A DNA stretch of 64,000 bases from Dokdonella_A sp963834755 (GCA_963834755.1 CAWICQ010000011.1:330027-394026), one strand, 5' to 3'. Positions 50,370-59,129 are shown, counted from the stretch's first letter. Numbers and translations are program-made. The notes: a model not told the origin generated them from the sequence alone.

Positions 50370-52432
50370 TTCCGGAGCTCGGCCAACTCGCATTGATCCT
50401 CGCGCTTTTGCTCGCGGCGGCGCAGTGCGTGTTGCCGATCCTCGGCGCGCATGTCGGCAACCGTGCGCTGATCGGCGTTGCCCGCCCGGCGGTCGCGGGA
50501 CAAGCGGTGTTCGTCGCGCTCGCGTTCGCGATCCTGACGTACGCGTTCGTCACGCAGGATTTTTCCGTCAAGTACGTGGCGCTGAATTCGAACCGGCTGC
50601 TGCCGTGGTATTACCGTTTCTCGGCGGTCTGGGGCGCGCACGAAGGCTCGCTGCTGTTGTGGGTGCTGATCCTCAACGTGTGGACCGTCGCGGTCGCCGC
50701 ATTCAGTCATCGGCTGCCTGATGCGTTCATCGCGCGCGTGCTCGGCGTGCTGGGCTTCATCAGTCTCGGCTTTCTGCTGTTTACCGTGCTCACATCGAAC
50801 CCATTCGAGCGCGCATTGCCGATGCCGCTCGACGGCAACGATCTGAATCCCGTGTTGCAGGATCCCGGTCTCATCATGCATCCGCCGATGCTCTACACAG
50901 GCTACGTCGGTTTCTCGGTCGCGTTTTCGTTTGCGCTCGCCGCTTTGATCGGCGGCGAGCTCGATGTGCGCTGGGTGCGCTGGGCGCGTCCGTGGACCAA
51001 CGTCGCGTGGGGATTCCTGACGCTCGGCATCGCGCTCGGATCGTGGTGGGCGTACTACACGCTCGGCTGGGGCGGCTGGTGGTTCTGGGATCCGGTCGAG
51101 AACGCATCGTTCATGCCATGGCTGGTCGGCACCGCGCTGATCCATTCGCAAGCCGTCACCGAGAAACGTGGATCGCTCCGCGCATGGACGCTGCTGCTCG
51201 CGATCTTCGCGTTTTCGCTGTCGCTGCTCGGCACGTTCCTCGTGCGCTCGGGCGTGCTCACCAGCGTGCACGCGTTCGCGAGCGATCCGAAGCGCGGGCT
51301 TTTCATTCTTGCCTTTCTCGCGATCGTGATCGGCGGCTCGCTGTTGATCTATGCGCTGCGCGCGCCGAAAGTCGCGGGCGGAGAACCGTTCGCCGCGATC
51401 TCGCGCGAAACGGCGCTGCTCGTCAACAACCTGATGTTCGTATGCGCGGCGGCGATGGTGCTGCTCGGCACGTTGTATCCGTTGCTCGGCGAAGCGTTGA
51501 ACCTCGGTCGCATTTCCGTCGGGCCGCCCTACTTCGGTTTCATGTTCGTGTTGCTGATGCTGCCGGTCGCCGTTCTGGTTCCGTTCGGACCGTTTCTGCG
51601 CTGGGCAAACGGCGATTGGCGAGCGGCATTGCGCGCCTTGAAACCGGCGCTCGTCGCCGCGATCGGGCTCGCCGCTCTCGCCGCGATTGCCGCGCGCGTG
51701 GTCGCCGACGGATTGCCGTTTCGAGCGATCGCCGGTGCCGCCGCGTCGATCTGGGTCGGGCTCGGCATCGCGTCGTACGCACTCATGCGCTGGCGCACCG
51801 CGCCGCGCGGTCGTCGGTATACGCCGGAAATGCTCGGCATGATCCTCGCGCACTTCGGCTTCGCGATCTTCCTTGCCGGGGTGCTGATCGTCGAAGCGAC
51901 GAACATCGAGAAGGACATCAAGCTCGCACCGAACGAAAGCGTCGAGATCGGCGGCCTCACGTTTCGTTTTGACGGCGTCAACACCGCGACAGGCCCCAAT
52001 TTCAAGGCCGATCAGGGCACGCTGACTGTTCTCAAGAACGACGCCGTCATCGCGACGCTGAAACCCCAGAAGCGCCAGTATTCGGGCGGCTCACAGGTGC
52101 AAACCAAATCGGCGATCGACCCCAGCCTGTTCCGCGATATCTATGTCGCGCTCGGCGAACCGATCGGCACCGACGGCGCGTGGGCTGTGCGCATCTACAT
52201 CAAGCCGTTCGTGCGCTGGATCTGGCTGGGCGCGTTGTTCATGATGCTCGGCGGATTCGTCGCCGCGGCCGATCGGCGATTCCGCGCGCTGCCGGAACGA
52301 ATCGGACAGCCCGCGCGGGAGCGGTTTTTCCCCTCGCCCTTCCAGGGGGAGGTCGGAGGGGGGATGGTGTTCGCCGCCGCCTCGCCGCAAACCCCATCCC
52401 CACCCAACCCTCCCCTTGAAGGGGAGAGCTAA
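50366..52432 (+). CDS. ccmF: heme lyase subunit CcmF, C-terminus encoded by a repeat
   Basis: A 688-residue polytopic protein of the haem ligation complex. The WWD motif lies in LGWGGWWFWDPVENASFMPWLVGTALIHS; histidines for haem axial ligation flank it. It attaches haem to apocytochrome c with CcmH. After the last helix (WIWLGALFMMLGGFVAAADRRFRA) the final about 34 residues (SPFQGEVGGGMVFAAASP...PLEGES) are translated from dispersed repeat R2, not from a CcmF sequence, so the native C-terminus appears replaced. Confidence 0.95.
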   Translation: MIPELGQLALILALLLAAAQCVLPILGAHVGNRALIGVARPAVAGQAVFVALAFAILTYAFVTQDFSVKYVALNSNRLLPWYYRFSAVWGAHEGSLLLWVLILNVWTVAVAAFSHRLPDAFIARVLGVLGFISLGFLLFTVLTSNPFERALPMPLDGNDLNPVLQDPGLIMHPPMLYTGYVGFSVAFSFALAALIGGELDVRWVRWARPWTNVAWGFLTLGIALGSWWAYYTLGWGGWWFWDPVENASFMPWLVGTALIHSQAVTEKRGSLRAWTLLLAIFAFSLSLLGTFLVRSGVLTSVHAFASDPKRGLFILAFLAIVIGGSLLIYALRAPKVAGGEPFAAISRETALLVNNLMFVCAAAMVLLGTLYPLLGEALNLGRISVGPPYFGFMFVLLMLPVAVLVPFGPFLRWANGDWRAALRALKPALVAAIGLAALAAIAARVVADGLPFRAIAGAAASIWVGLGIASYALMRWRTAPRGRRYTPEMLGMILAHFGFAIFLAGVLIVEATNIEKDIKLAPNESVEIGGLTFRFDGVNTATGPNFKADQGTLTVLKNDAVIATLKPQKRQYSGGSQVQTKSAIDPSLFRDIYVALGEPIGTDGAWAVRIYIKPFVRWIWLGALFMMLGGFVAAADRRFRALPERIGQPARERFFPSPFQGEVGGGMVFAAASPQTPSPPNPPLEGES
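52330..52427. repeat. dispersed palindromic repeat R2, copy 2, inside ccmF
   Basis: Inverted arms CCCCTCGCCCTTCCAGGGGG... and CCATCCCCACCCAACCCTCC...GGGGAG surround about 25 bases. The element is in frame through the end of ccmF and ends five bases before its stop codon. It matches the copy at 40029-40129. Confidence 0.78.
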
Positions 52433-52437
52433 GAGCG

Positions 52438-52986
52438 ATGTCGTCGCGCCTTCTGCCGTTTTTCGGCTTCGCCCTCGTCGTCGCGCTGCTCGGCTTCGGC
52501 ATCCGCTGGAGCCAATATCACGATCCGCGCGAAGTGCCCTCGCCGCTGATCGGAAAGCCCGCGCCGCAATTCTCGCTGCCGCTGCTCGACGATCCGTCGA
52601 AAAAGATCGGCAGCACCGATCTCGCAGGCCAGCCTTATCTCCTCAACGTATTCGCAAGCTGGTGCTTCGCATGCCGTGACGAACATCCGATCCTGATGAG
52701 CGACGGCAAGCGTCTGGGCATCAAGCTCGTCGGTTTCGACTACAAGGATGAACCCGACGACGCGAAGCGCTGGATCGCGCAATTCGGCGATCCATACGAC
52801 GTGATCGTCGCGGACTTTCCCGGCAATGTCGCGATCGATTTCGGCGTGACCGGCGCGCCGGAAACGTTCCTGGTCGATGCGAGCGGTGTGATCCGCTACA
52901 AGTACATCAGTCCGATCACGCCGGAGGTGATCGCGACGGAGCTGTTGCCGCGGATTGCTGAGCTCAAGAAGCAGGCGGCGCGATGA
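52438..52986 (+). CDS. ccmG: thiol:disulfide interchange protein CcmG (DsbE)
   Basis: A 182-residue membrane-anchored thioredoxin-like protein. N-terminal helix; then FSLPLLDDPSKKIGS, active site ASWCFACRDEHP (Cys76, Cys79) and the cis-Pro in GVTGAPETFLVDASG. It reduces apocytochrome c/CcmH for haem attachment. CFAC differs from the common CxxC of WCEPC types but is within the family range. Its stop overlaps the ccmH start. Confidence 0.94.
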   Translation: MSSRLLPFFGFALVVALLGFGIRWSQYHDPREVPSPLIGKPAPQFSLPLLDDPSKKIGSTDLAGQPYLLNVFASWCFACRDEHPILMSDGKRLGIKLVGFDYKDEPDDAKRWIAQFGDPYDVIVADFPGNVAIDFGVTGAPETFLVDASGVIRYKYISPITPEVIATELLPRIAELKKQAAR

Positions 52987-53579
52987 TGTTCGGAACGAAT
53001 ATCGGACGCGACGTGACGGCACGCTTTTCGTCATTCCGGCGAAAGCCGGGACCGCTGGGCTTTTGTTCTACGCTTCGAACAAAGAGCAGGGCGCTGGATC
53101 CCGGCTTTCGCCGGGATGGCGAAAAGGCATGGATCTTTTTCGTGATCGCATTTTCGCTCGCTTGTGCATTGATTTTTTCGTCCTTCGCATTCGCGATCGA
53201 TCCGCTGCCCTTCAAGGATCACGCCCAGGAACTGCGTTTCCAGGCGTTGACGAAGCAGTTGCGTTGCCTCGTCTGCCAGAACGAAAGCCTGGCCGATTCC
53301 AACGCGCCGCTCGCGGCCGACCTGCGCCGCGACGTGTTCCAGCAGATGCAGGCGGGCAAGAGCGATGTCGAGATCAAGGCGTGGCTTACCGCGCGCTATA
53401 GTGATTTCGTCCTGTACGATCCGCCGCTGAGCGCAGGCACCTGGCTGCTGTGGTTTGGTCCGGTGATCGTGTTGCTGGCGGGCGGCGCCGTCATCCTCGC
53501 TGTCGTGCGACGTCGCACGCGGATCGCAGCGGATGCTTCGAACCCGATGCGCGCAGCCGACGCCGAGGACGACTGGTGA
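52983..53579 (+). CDS. ccmH: cytochrome c-type biogenesis protein CcmH, N-terminus altered by a repeat
   Basis: A thioredoxin-reducing component with the LRCLVC motif (LTKQLRCLVCQNESLADS), followed by the three-helix bundle and one membrane helix (AGTWLLWFGPVIVLLAGGAVILAVV). From the coupled ATG at 52983, residues about 15-48 are encoded by repeat R1, placing a basic stretch (SSFRRKPG, GFRRDGEKA) before the signal peptide (FFVIAFSLACALIFSSFAFA). Alternatively, translation may begin at the GTG at 53142 (VIAFSLACALIFSS), after the repeat. Confidence 0.9.
   Translation: MMFGTNIGRDVTARFSSFRRKPGPLGFCSTLRTKSRALDPGFRRDGEKAWIFFVIAFSLACALIFSSFAFAIDPLPFKDHAQELRFQALTKQLRCLVCQNESLADSNAPLAADLRRDVFQQMQAGKSDVEIKAWLTARYSDFVLYDPPLSAGTWLLWFGPVIVLLAGGAVILAVVRRRTRIAADASNPMRAADAEDDW
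53024..53126. repeat. dispersed palindromic repeat R1, copy 4, at the ccmH start
   Basis: Outer arms CTTTTCG/CGAAAAG and inner arms CCGGCGAAAGCCGGG/CCCGGCTTTCGCCGG are inverted copies, with a TTGTTC/GAACAA hairpin in the centre. The whole 103-base unit lies within the reading frame that precedes the CcmH signal peptide. Confidence 0.8.
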
Positions 53580-54874
53580 TGACGATGTTCATCGGATTCG
53601 CGGCGTTGATGATTGCGATCGCGCTCGCTTTCGTGCTCGTTCCGTTGCTGAGGGACAGGAGCGGCGCGCCGACGGGAGCCGATTCCGCGCGGCGTCTTCG
53701 CGTGCTCGACGAAGCGCTCGCGTCCGGTGTTCTCGACGAGAACGAGTACGCGACCAAGCGTGCGCTGATCGAAAAAACCTCCACGCCTCAGCCGCAACCG
53801 ACGGCCCGGCGCCGTTCGCGCGCGGCGTTCGCGGCGTTGCTCCTCGTCGCGCTCGTGTTGCCGGCGTCGGCACTGCTGCTCTATCGCCTGGTTGGAACGC
53901 CGGAGGCACTCGATCCGGCGAACCTCGCGCCGCCGCCGGGCGCCCAGCACACCGCCGCCGAGATGGATCAGGCTATCGCCGGCCTTGCCGCGAAACTCAA
54001 GCAGAAGCCCGACGACGCACAAGGTTGGGCGCTGCTCGGCCGCGCCTATCAGGCGACCAAGCGTCCCGAGGAATCGCGCGATGCGTTCAAGCAAGCGCAC
54101 GAGCACGCGCCGGACGATGCGGATATCGCCGTCGAATACGCGCAGGCGCTCGCCGTCGCCGCGCCGGATCATCGTCTGCAAGGCGAGCCGCGCGCGCTGC
54201 TGGAAAGCGTGCTGAAGAAGGACCCGAAGAATCAGCGCGCGCTCTGGCTGCTCGGCATCAGCGACTACCAATCCGCAAATTACGCCAGCGCGATCGCGAC
54301 GTGGAAAACGCTGCTGCCGATGGTCGCGCCCGATTCGGACGTCGCGCGCAGCGTACGAAACGAGATCGCCGACGCCGAAGCGCGCCGCGACGGCCGCGAG
54401 CCGCCGGAACCCGAGGCCGCGCCTGCAGGCGCGGCGGAATCCGCCGATACGGCACCGAGTGCTCAGCAAGGATCCGCGGCGGCGCCGACGCAGGATGCCG
54501 ATTCTGGCGCCGCCCCGACGTCCGCAGCGCCGCGCCTGACCGTCAACGTGACACTCGATCCGAAACTCAAGGACCAGCTCGATGCGGACGCGACGCTATT
54601 CGTGTTCGCACGCGCGGCGAGCGGGCCGCCGATGCCGCTCGCAATACAGCGACTCAAGGCGAATCAGCTGCCCGCCACCGTGACGCTCGACGACAGCATG
54701 AGCATCATGCCGGCGATGAAACTTTCGAAATTCGCGGAGATCGTTGTCGGTGCGCGCGTATCGAAATCCGGCAACGCGATGCCGCAGAGCGGCGATCTGC
54801 AAACGCTGTCATCGCCGATCGCCTCGAGCCGCAGCGAACCGATTGCGCTCGAGATAAATCAGGTCGTGCCGTAG
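53579..54874 (+). CDS. ccmI: cytochrome c-type biogenesis protein CcmI
   Basis: A 431-residue protein with two N-terminal membrane helices (FIGFAALMIAIALAFVLVPLL; FAALLLVALVLPASALLLYRLVG) around a cytosolic loop, then TPR repeats (AQGWALLGRAYQATKRPEESRDAFKQAHEHAPDDADIAVEYAQAL) that hold apocytochrome c, and a C-terminal domain (LTVNVTLDPKLKDQLDADATLFVFARAASGPPMPLAIQRL). ATGATG start coupled to the ccmH stop. Last gene of the ccm operon. Confidence 0.93.
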   Translation: MTMFIGFAALMIAIALAFVLVPLLRDRSGAPTGADSARRLRVLDEALASGVLDENEYATKRALIEKTSTPQPQPTARRRSRAAFAALLLVALVLPASALLLYRLVGTPEALDPANLAPPPGAQHTAAEMDQAIAGLAAKLKQKPDDAQGWALLGRAYQATKRPEESRDAFKQAHEHAPDDADIAVEYAQALAVAAPDHRLQGEPRALLESVLKKDPKNQRALWLLGISDYQSANYASAIATWKTLLPMVAPDSDVARSVRNEIADAEARRDGREPPEPEAAPAGAAESADTAPSAQQGSAAAPTQDADSGAAPTSAAPRLTVNVTLDPKLKDQLDADATLFVFARAASGPPMPLAIQRLKANQLPATVTLDDSMSIMPAMKLSKFAEIVVGARVSKSGNAMPQSGDLQTLSSPIASSRSEPIALEINQVVP

Positions 54875-54929
54875 CGATCGAGGAAACTCGCGAGCGTCAC
54901 CGTCGTCGCGTTGCGCGTTCCGGCGGTGC

Positions 54930-55571
54930 TTAGAGCCAATCGCTGTGTTTTTCTTCCGTCGCGAGCGCGCTCATCGCGTCGCGGAAACGCTGCATGTACG
55001 CGGCGCGGTCGTCCTCAAAACACAACGGTTCGCCGACGAAGATATCGACAAAGAACGGCACGATGACCCACTCGCCTTTCGGCAACGCCTTGCCGAGGCC
55101 ATGCGTGAACACCGGAATGACCGGCACGTCGGGACGCCGCTCGGCAATGCGCGCGAGACCGGTCTTGAATTCGGCCATCTGCTCGGGCGCGCCGCGCGAA
55201 CCTTCCGGAAAGAAGATCAGGATATCGCCGCGCTCGAGTGCCGCGGCGACCGGCGCGAGCAGATCTTCGCGGGGATCGCTGCGCGTGCGATTCAAAGGAA
55301 CGATGCCGATGACGTCGAGCGCAAACCACGCGAGCAGCTTGTTGCGCAGGAAGTAATCCGCCGCGGCGACCGGACGCACGCGCGGCAGCAGACGCAACGG
55401 CAGCAGACTGATCATCGCCATCGCGTCGAGATGGCTGTTGTGATTCGCTGCGATGATCGCCGGGCCTTTCGTCGGCAGGCGTTCGCGATGACGCACGTTG
55501 AGACCGAGCAGAAACAGCACGACGGTGCGGACGAGGACGCCGTAGAAAAATAGCCGCAGCAGATAGCTCAT
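54930..55571 (-). CDS. PlsC-like 1-acylglycerol-3-phosphate acyltransferase
   Basis: A 213-residue acyltransferase with the NHxxxxD box (ANHNSHLDAMAM) and the phosphate-binding FPEGSRG motif. One N-terminal hydrophobic segment anchors it. It follows a CdsA-like gene on the same strand by about 80 bases, suggesting a phospholipid operon in which the acyltransferase makes phosphatidic acid for CdsA. The ATG at 55571 is chosen since upstream codons lie in a palindrome. Confidence 0.88.
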   Translation of the reverse strand: MSYLLRLFFYGVLVRTVVLFLLGLNVRHRERLPTKGPAIIAANHNSHLDAMAMISLLPLRLLPRVRPVAAADYFLRNKLLAWFALDVIGIVPLNRTRSDPREDLLAPVAAALERGDILIFFPEGSRGAPEQMAEFKTGLARIAERRPDVPVIPVFTHGLGKALPKGEWVIVPFFVDIFVGEPLCFEDDRAAYMQRFRDAMSALATEEKHSDWL

Positions 55572-55587
55572 GGCCGCAATCGCAATC

Positions 55588-55619
55588 CTGTCATCGCGGC
55601 GACGGCCGGGATGACAGGA
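55588..55619. repeat. short palindrome related to repeat R1
   Basis: CCTGTCATC and GATGACAGG form a 9-base stem extended by GCGGC/GCCGG-like pairing. The CCGGGATGACA core resembles the ends of R1. It lies between the CdsA-like and PlsC-like genes and may be a degraded copy or a processing hairpin. Confidence 0.5.
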
Positions 55620-55651
55620 GATTGATGGCAAGCGCGCATGTCGCTTTCACG

Positions 55652-56605
55652 TCAAAAATAGAAAAACGCCATGAAGTGAAAGAACAGCGGACCGGTAAAC
55701 AGGAGACTGTCGATGCGATCGAGAATTCCGCCGTGACCCGGAATCAGCGATCCTGAATCCTTGACGCCGATGTCGCGCTTGACCGCCGAAATCGTCACGT
55801 CGCCGAGGAATCCGCCAAAACCGATCATGAGGCCCGCGGCGATCGAATCAGTCGGCGTCAACGGCGTCAGGTATGGGGCGAGGAAAAAAGCGATCACGGT
55901 CGTCGTCAAGGCGCCGCCGACCAGGCCTTCGACGGTTTTCTTGGGACTCACGCTCTCGATCACCTTGCGCCGGCCGAGCGTTCTTCCCCAGATGTATTGC
56001 GCGACATCGTTGAGCTCCGTCAGCAGCACGACGAACAGCAGCAACGCAGCGCCGTGCGCAACCACCGGTTTACCTTCGGGCAAAATGAGCAAATACGCGA
56101 GATGACTCAGGCCGAACACCATCGTCATCAGGCCCCAATGGATCGTTCCGGCAGCGCGCAGAAAATCCCTGGTGTCGCCGCGCAATACCATCAGCATCGC
56201 GATCCACAGGAATGCCCAGACCGGAATGAAAATCAGGAACATGTTGTACCAGTGCATGCCGATCCAGACGTACTGCAGCGGCACGCACAGGTAGACCCAG
56301 AACAGCACGCGGCGATCGGCGCGGCGTGTCGGGATCAGCGACAGATATTCCTTGAGCGCGAGGAACGAAAGAACCGCGAAGAAACCGATCGCGACGCTGC
56401 GCCGGAAGGAGATCGCGATGGCGAAGACGAACACCAGCGCCCACCACGATCGCACACGCGCCGCGAGTTCGGCGTGACGCTCACGGCTATCGCCGCGGCG
56501 CATCAGCGCCACGATCGCCGTTGCGACGACGAGCAGCACGACGATCGCGCAGAGCGTCCAGAGCACCGCCGGCGGAATCCACAGGTGCAGGTTTTCAAGG
56601 CTCAT
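55652..56605 (-). CDS. phosphatidate cytidylyltransferase (CdsA-like)
   Basis: A 317-residue polytopic membrane protein with eight or nine helices. The C-terminal signature SAVKRDIGVKDSGSLIPGHGGILDRIDSLLF matches CDP-diacylglycerol synthases, which convert phosphatidic acid and CTP to CDP-DAG. Its length and the long N-terminal helices place it in the YnbB-like branch, so it may be a second synthase with a specialised role. The ATG at 56605 is followed by SLENLHLWIPPAVLW. Forms a unit with the PlsC-like gene. Confidence 0.9.
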   Translation of the reverse strand: MSLENLHLWIPPAVLWTLCAIVVLLVVATAIVALMRRGDSRERHAELAARVRSWWALVFVFAIAISFRRSVAIGFFAVLSFLALKEYLSLIPTRRADRRVLFWVYLCVPLQYVWIGMHWYNMFLIFIPVWAFLWIAMLMVLRGDTRDFLRAAGTIHWGLMTMVFGLSHLAYLLILPEGKPVVAHGAALLLFVVLLTELNDVAQYIWGRTLGRRKVIESVSPKKTVEGLVGGALTTTVIAFFLAPYLTPLTPTDSIAAGLMIGFGGFLGDVTISAVKRDIGVKDSGSLIPGHGGILDRIDSLLFTGPLFFHFMAFFYF

Positions 56606-56854
56606 CAGGTTCAGCCTTTGCTGCGGTGATTTGTTCTGCTCTGCGTGCGCGCGCGCGCGAACTGCATGACGGCCGAACTGCAATCGGACGCCCTTGCCGG
56701 TCGGGATTTCACCCGCATCCGTCCGACGAGAACCGCGACCCGCCGGCCATCGGAAGGCAAAAACGCACTGCAAACAGCGATCGATCCCGACCGATGCGCG
56801 AACGACGGTCTCCCGTCACCTACGTTAGCAGACCACGCCGACCCGCGTTCTGAC
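56606..56854. other. divergent intergenic region between cdsA-like gene and metX
   Basis: About 250 bases with no recognised gene. I looked for a SAM riboswitch-like leader and for MetJ-box repeats (AGACGTCT tandem) and found neither. The metX promoter lies just to the right. Confidence 0.4.
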
Positions 56855-56883
56855 TTGGCGGCATCGACGCGGCCCGCTACATT
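56855..56883 (+). promoter_or_regulatory. sigma-70 promoter of metX
   Basis: TTGGCG (56855-56860) and TACATT (56878-56883) are separated by exactly 17 bases. The predicted start near 56890 leaves a leader of about 26 bases before the ATG at 56916, which supports that start codon over the TTG at 56895. Confidence 0.55.
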
Positions 56884-56915
56884 GCGCGTTCGCTTTGCCG
56901 ACCGTATCGAAATCC

Positions 56916-58016
56916 ATGTCCGACGCCCGACGCTGGTTTGATCTGCCTTCGCCGTTCGCGATGAAGCGCGGCGGCGCGCTCGTCGGCGCGAAGCTCGCGT
57001 ACGAAAGCTGGGGCACGCTCGATGCAGAACGCGGCAATGCGATCTTCATCCTGACGGGTTTGTCGCCGAGCGCACACGCGGCATCGAGTGCGGACGACCC
57101 TTCGCCGGGCTGGTGGGAGGAGATGATCGGCCCGGGCAAGTTCATTGACACGAACCGCTGGTATGTGATCTGCGCGAACACGCTCGGATCGTGCAAGGGT
57201 TCGACCGGTCCTGCGTCGATCAACCCGCAAACCGGCGAGCTCTATCGTCTCGATTTTCCGAAGCTGACGCTCGAAGACGTCGCCAACGCGAGCTACGAGC
57301 TCGTGCGCGGACTCGGCATCGACCGGCTCGCCTGCCTGATCGGCAATTCGATGGGCGGCATGAGCGGGCTCGGTTATCTCGTGCAGCATCCCGGCTCGGC
57401 GCGCGCACACATCAGCATCTCGACCGCGCCGATGGCGCAGCCGTTCGCGATCGCGATCCGTTCGCTGCAACGCGAAGCGATTCGTCTCGATCCGAACTGG
57501 AAACAAGGCCACTACGACGACGAGCACTATCCGGAGGCCGGCATGTCGATCGCGCGCAAACTCGGCGTGATCACTTATCGTTCCGCCATGGAGTGGGTCG
57601 GCCGCTTTGCGCGCATTCGCCTGGATTCGGATGAGCGCGCGGAGGACCCTTTTGCGGTCGAGTTCCAGATCGAGTCGTATCTCGCCGGGCATGCGCGGCG
57701 TTTCGTGCGCAGCTTCGATCCAAACAGCTACCTTTATCTCTCGCGCGCGAGCGATTGGTTCGACATCGGCGAATACGCTAGCGGCGACGCCGCGGCCGCG
57801 CTCGCCCGCATCCGGCTCGAGCGCGCGCTGGTGATCGGCGTCTCGACCGATATCCTGTTCCCGCTGACCCAGCAGCAGCAGATCGCGGACGGCTTCCAGG
57901 CCGGCGGCGCGGAGGTCGATTTCGTCGCCCTCGACAGCCCGCAGGGCCACGATTCGTTCCTGGTCGACATCCCGCGCTTCGGCGCGGCCATCGCGCGGCT
58001 CCTGGCTAGTCTGTAA
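56916..58016 (+). CDS. metX: MetX-type homoserine or serine O-acyltransferase
   Basis: A 366-residue alpha/beta-hydrolase acyltransferase. Nucleophile elbow GNSMGGMSGLGY (Ser145), the Asp in STDILFPL and His in GHDSFLVD complete the triad; LTGLSPSAHA and NTLGSCKGSTGPASINP are family hallmarks. The enzyme acylates the hydroxyl of L-homoserine (methionine pathway) or, in Xanthomonadales members of the family, L-serine with succinyl-CoA for cysteine synthesis. The downstream cysteine dioxygenase and the CysK-glutaredoxin fusion 3 kb away make a serine substrate plausible, but the sequence alone does not settle it. Confidence 0.92.
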   Translation: MSDARRWFDLPSPFAMKRGGALVGAKLAYESWGTLDAERGNAIFILTGLSPSAHAASSADDPSPGWWEEMIGPGKFIDTNRWYVICANTLGSCKGSTGPASINPQTGELYRLDFPKLTLEDVANASYELVRGLGIDRLACLIGNSMGGMSGLGYLVQHPGSARAHISISTAPMAQPFAIAIRSLQREAIRLDPNWKQGHYDDEHYPEAGMSIARKLGVITYRSAMEWVGRFARIRLDSDERAEDPFAVEFQIESYLAGHARRFVRSFDPNSYLYLSRASDWFDIGEYASGDAAAALARIRLERALVIGVSTDILFPLTQQQQIADGFQAGGAEVDFVALDSPQGHDSFLVDIPRFGAAIARLLASL

Positions 58017-58154
58017 AATACAGCGGACGGGCTTCATTCCGGCGACTGCGAGCGCGGCAAGCGAACAGCGAAGCTGGCGCGAGGGGCGAGCGCGCAGCGC
58101 GAGTAAAGCCAGGACCGAGCGCCTTGCACTTAAGGCGAAAACAGACCGACTTCC

Positions 58155-58733
58155 ATGCTCACTCTCGATTTCCCCGGCTGCCGCCGTCTCGTCGATGCAC
58201 TGGACGCCGCGGTCGCACAGCGCGATCAGAACGCGATCACCGAAGCCTTGCGCAAATCGCTGTGCTGCCTCATGCGCGATAGCGGTGTGTGCCTGCCCCA
58301 CTGCGTGTTCGAGCGCGCGACTGATCACTATGCGCGACGCGAGCTTTATCGCAGCGAGGATCTCGGCTACAGCGTCGTCGCGATGACCTGGGGTCCGGGC
58401 CAAGGCACGCCGATTCACGATCACGAAGGCATGTGGTGCGTCGAAGGCGTCTGGGCCGGCACGCTCGAAATCACGCCGTACGAACTCATGGAGCAGCGCG
58501 ACGGCCGTTATCGTTTCGAGCCGCGCGGCACGATGAATGCCGGGCCGGGTTCCGCGGGAAGTCTGATTCCGCCGCACGAATATCACACGATCCTGAATAC
58601 GAGCGACGACACCACCGCCGTCTCGCTGCACATCTATCGCGGCGCGATGACGGCGTGCTCGGTGTTCCAGCCGACCAGCGACGGCTGGTATGCACGCGAT
58701 CGTCGACAGCTTTCGCTCGATCGCACCCACTAG
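58155..58733 (+). CDS. cysteine dioxygenase family protein
   Basis: A 192-residue cupin that oxidises cysteine, or a related thiol acid, to the sulfinate. The Fe ligands are His88 and His90 (GTPIHDHEG) and a third His in IPPHEYHTI near 141. Cys95 (HDHEGMWCV) has the same spacing from the His pair as the crosslinked Cys of mammalian CDO, a feature many bacterial homologues lack. It follows metX by 138 bases and may balance cysteine levels; 3-mercaptopropionate dioxygenase activity is an alternative. Confidence 0.85.
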   Translation: MLTLDFPGCRRLVDALDAAVAQRDQNAITEALRKSLCCLMRDSGVCLPHCVFERATDHYARRELYRSEDLGYSVVAMTWGPGQGTPIHDHEGMWCVEGVWAGTLEITPYELMEQRDGRYRFEPRGTMNAGPGSAGSLIPPHEYHTILNTSDDTTAVSLHIYRGAMTACSVFQPTSDGWYARDRRQLSLDRTH

Positions 58734-58809
58734 ATCTTCTGCTGCCGCGTTCGGCCGCGCGAGTGCGCGGGATCTGCGTGTCTTGCGACGCAGCGGAAGC
58801 GCGCGTCAA

Positions 58810-58840
58810 TTGCACCAGGCCGCCTCGCCTGCTCTATACT
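58810..58840 (+). promoter_or_regulatory. sigma-70 promoter of tRNA-Leu
   Basis: TTGCAC (58810-58815) and TATACT (58835-58840) are spaced 19 bases apart, two more than ideal, followed by a GC-rich discriminator (TTGCGCGCCC) typical of stable-RNA promoters. It lies about 50 bases before the mature tRNA. Confidence 0.5.
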
Positions 58841-58888
58841 TTGCGCGCCCGATCGTTCGCCGTTTTTGCTCCGGACGACCGCACGCAA

Positions 58889-58975
58889 GCCGAAGTGGCG
58901 GAATTGGTAGACGCGCTGGACTCAAAATCCAGTGATGGCAACATCGTGAGAGTTCGATTCTCTCCTTCGGCACCA
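58889..58975 (+). tRNA. tRNA-Leu (anticodon CAA)
   Basis: An 87-base class II tRNA. Acceptor GCCGAAG pairs with CTTCGGC, followed by A and encoded CCA. The anticodon stem-loop is CTGGA-CTCAAAA-TCCAG, giving anticodon CAA for UUG codons. There is a long variable arm (GTGATGGCAACATCGTG) as in leucine tRNAs, and the T-loop GTTCGATTC. Confidence 0.95.
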
Positions 58976-59129
58976 CAATCCAAGGTCATCCGCGATCCAT
59001 GATCCGCGCTGGAACCGGCATTAAGCGCCGCGCTACGTGGCCGCCGTCGTCATCGCGTCTCCGTACGCGCTCGGGCCTGGCGGTGGTGGAACATTCCGGA
59101 GTTGCAAGCATCGCGCGACGTGATCGGCA

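Noticed and set aside
50330..51853. 507-codon minus-strand frame opposite ccmF
   Set aside because: Highly charged, low-complexity translation antisense to ccmF; a GC-skew artefact.
56606..56915. SAM or other riboswitch upstream of metX
   Set aside because: The predicted leader is only about 26 bases and I see no conserved riboswitch core.
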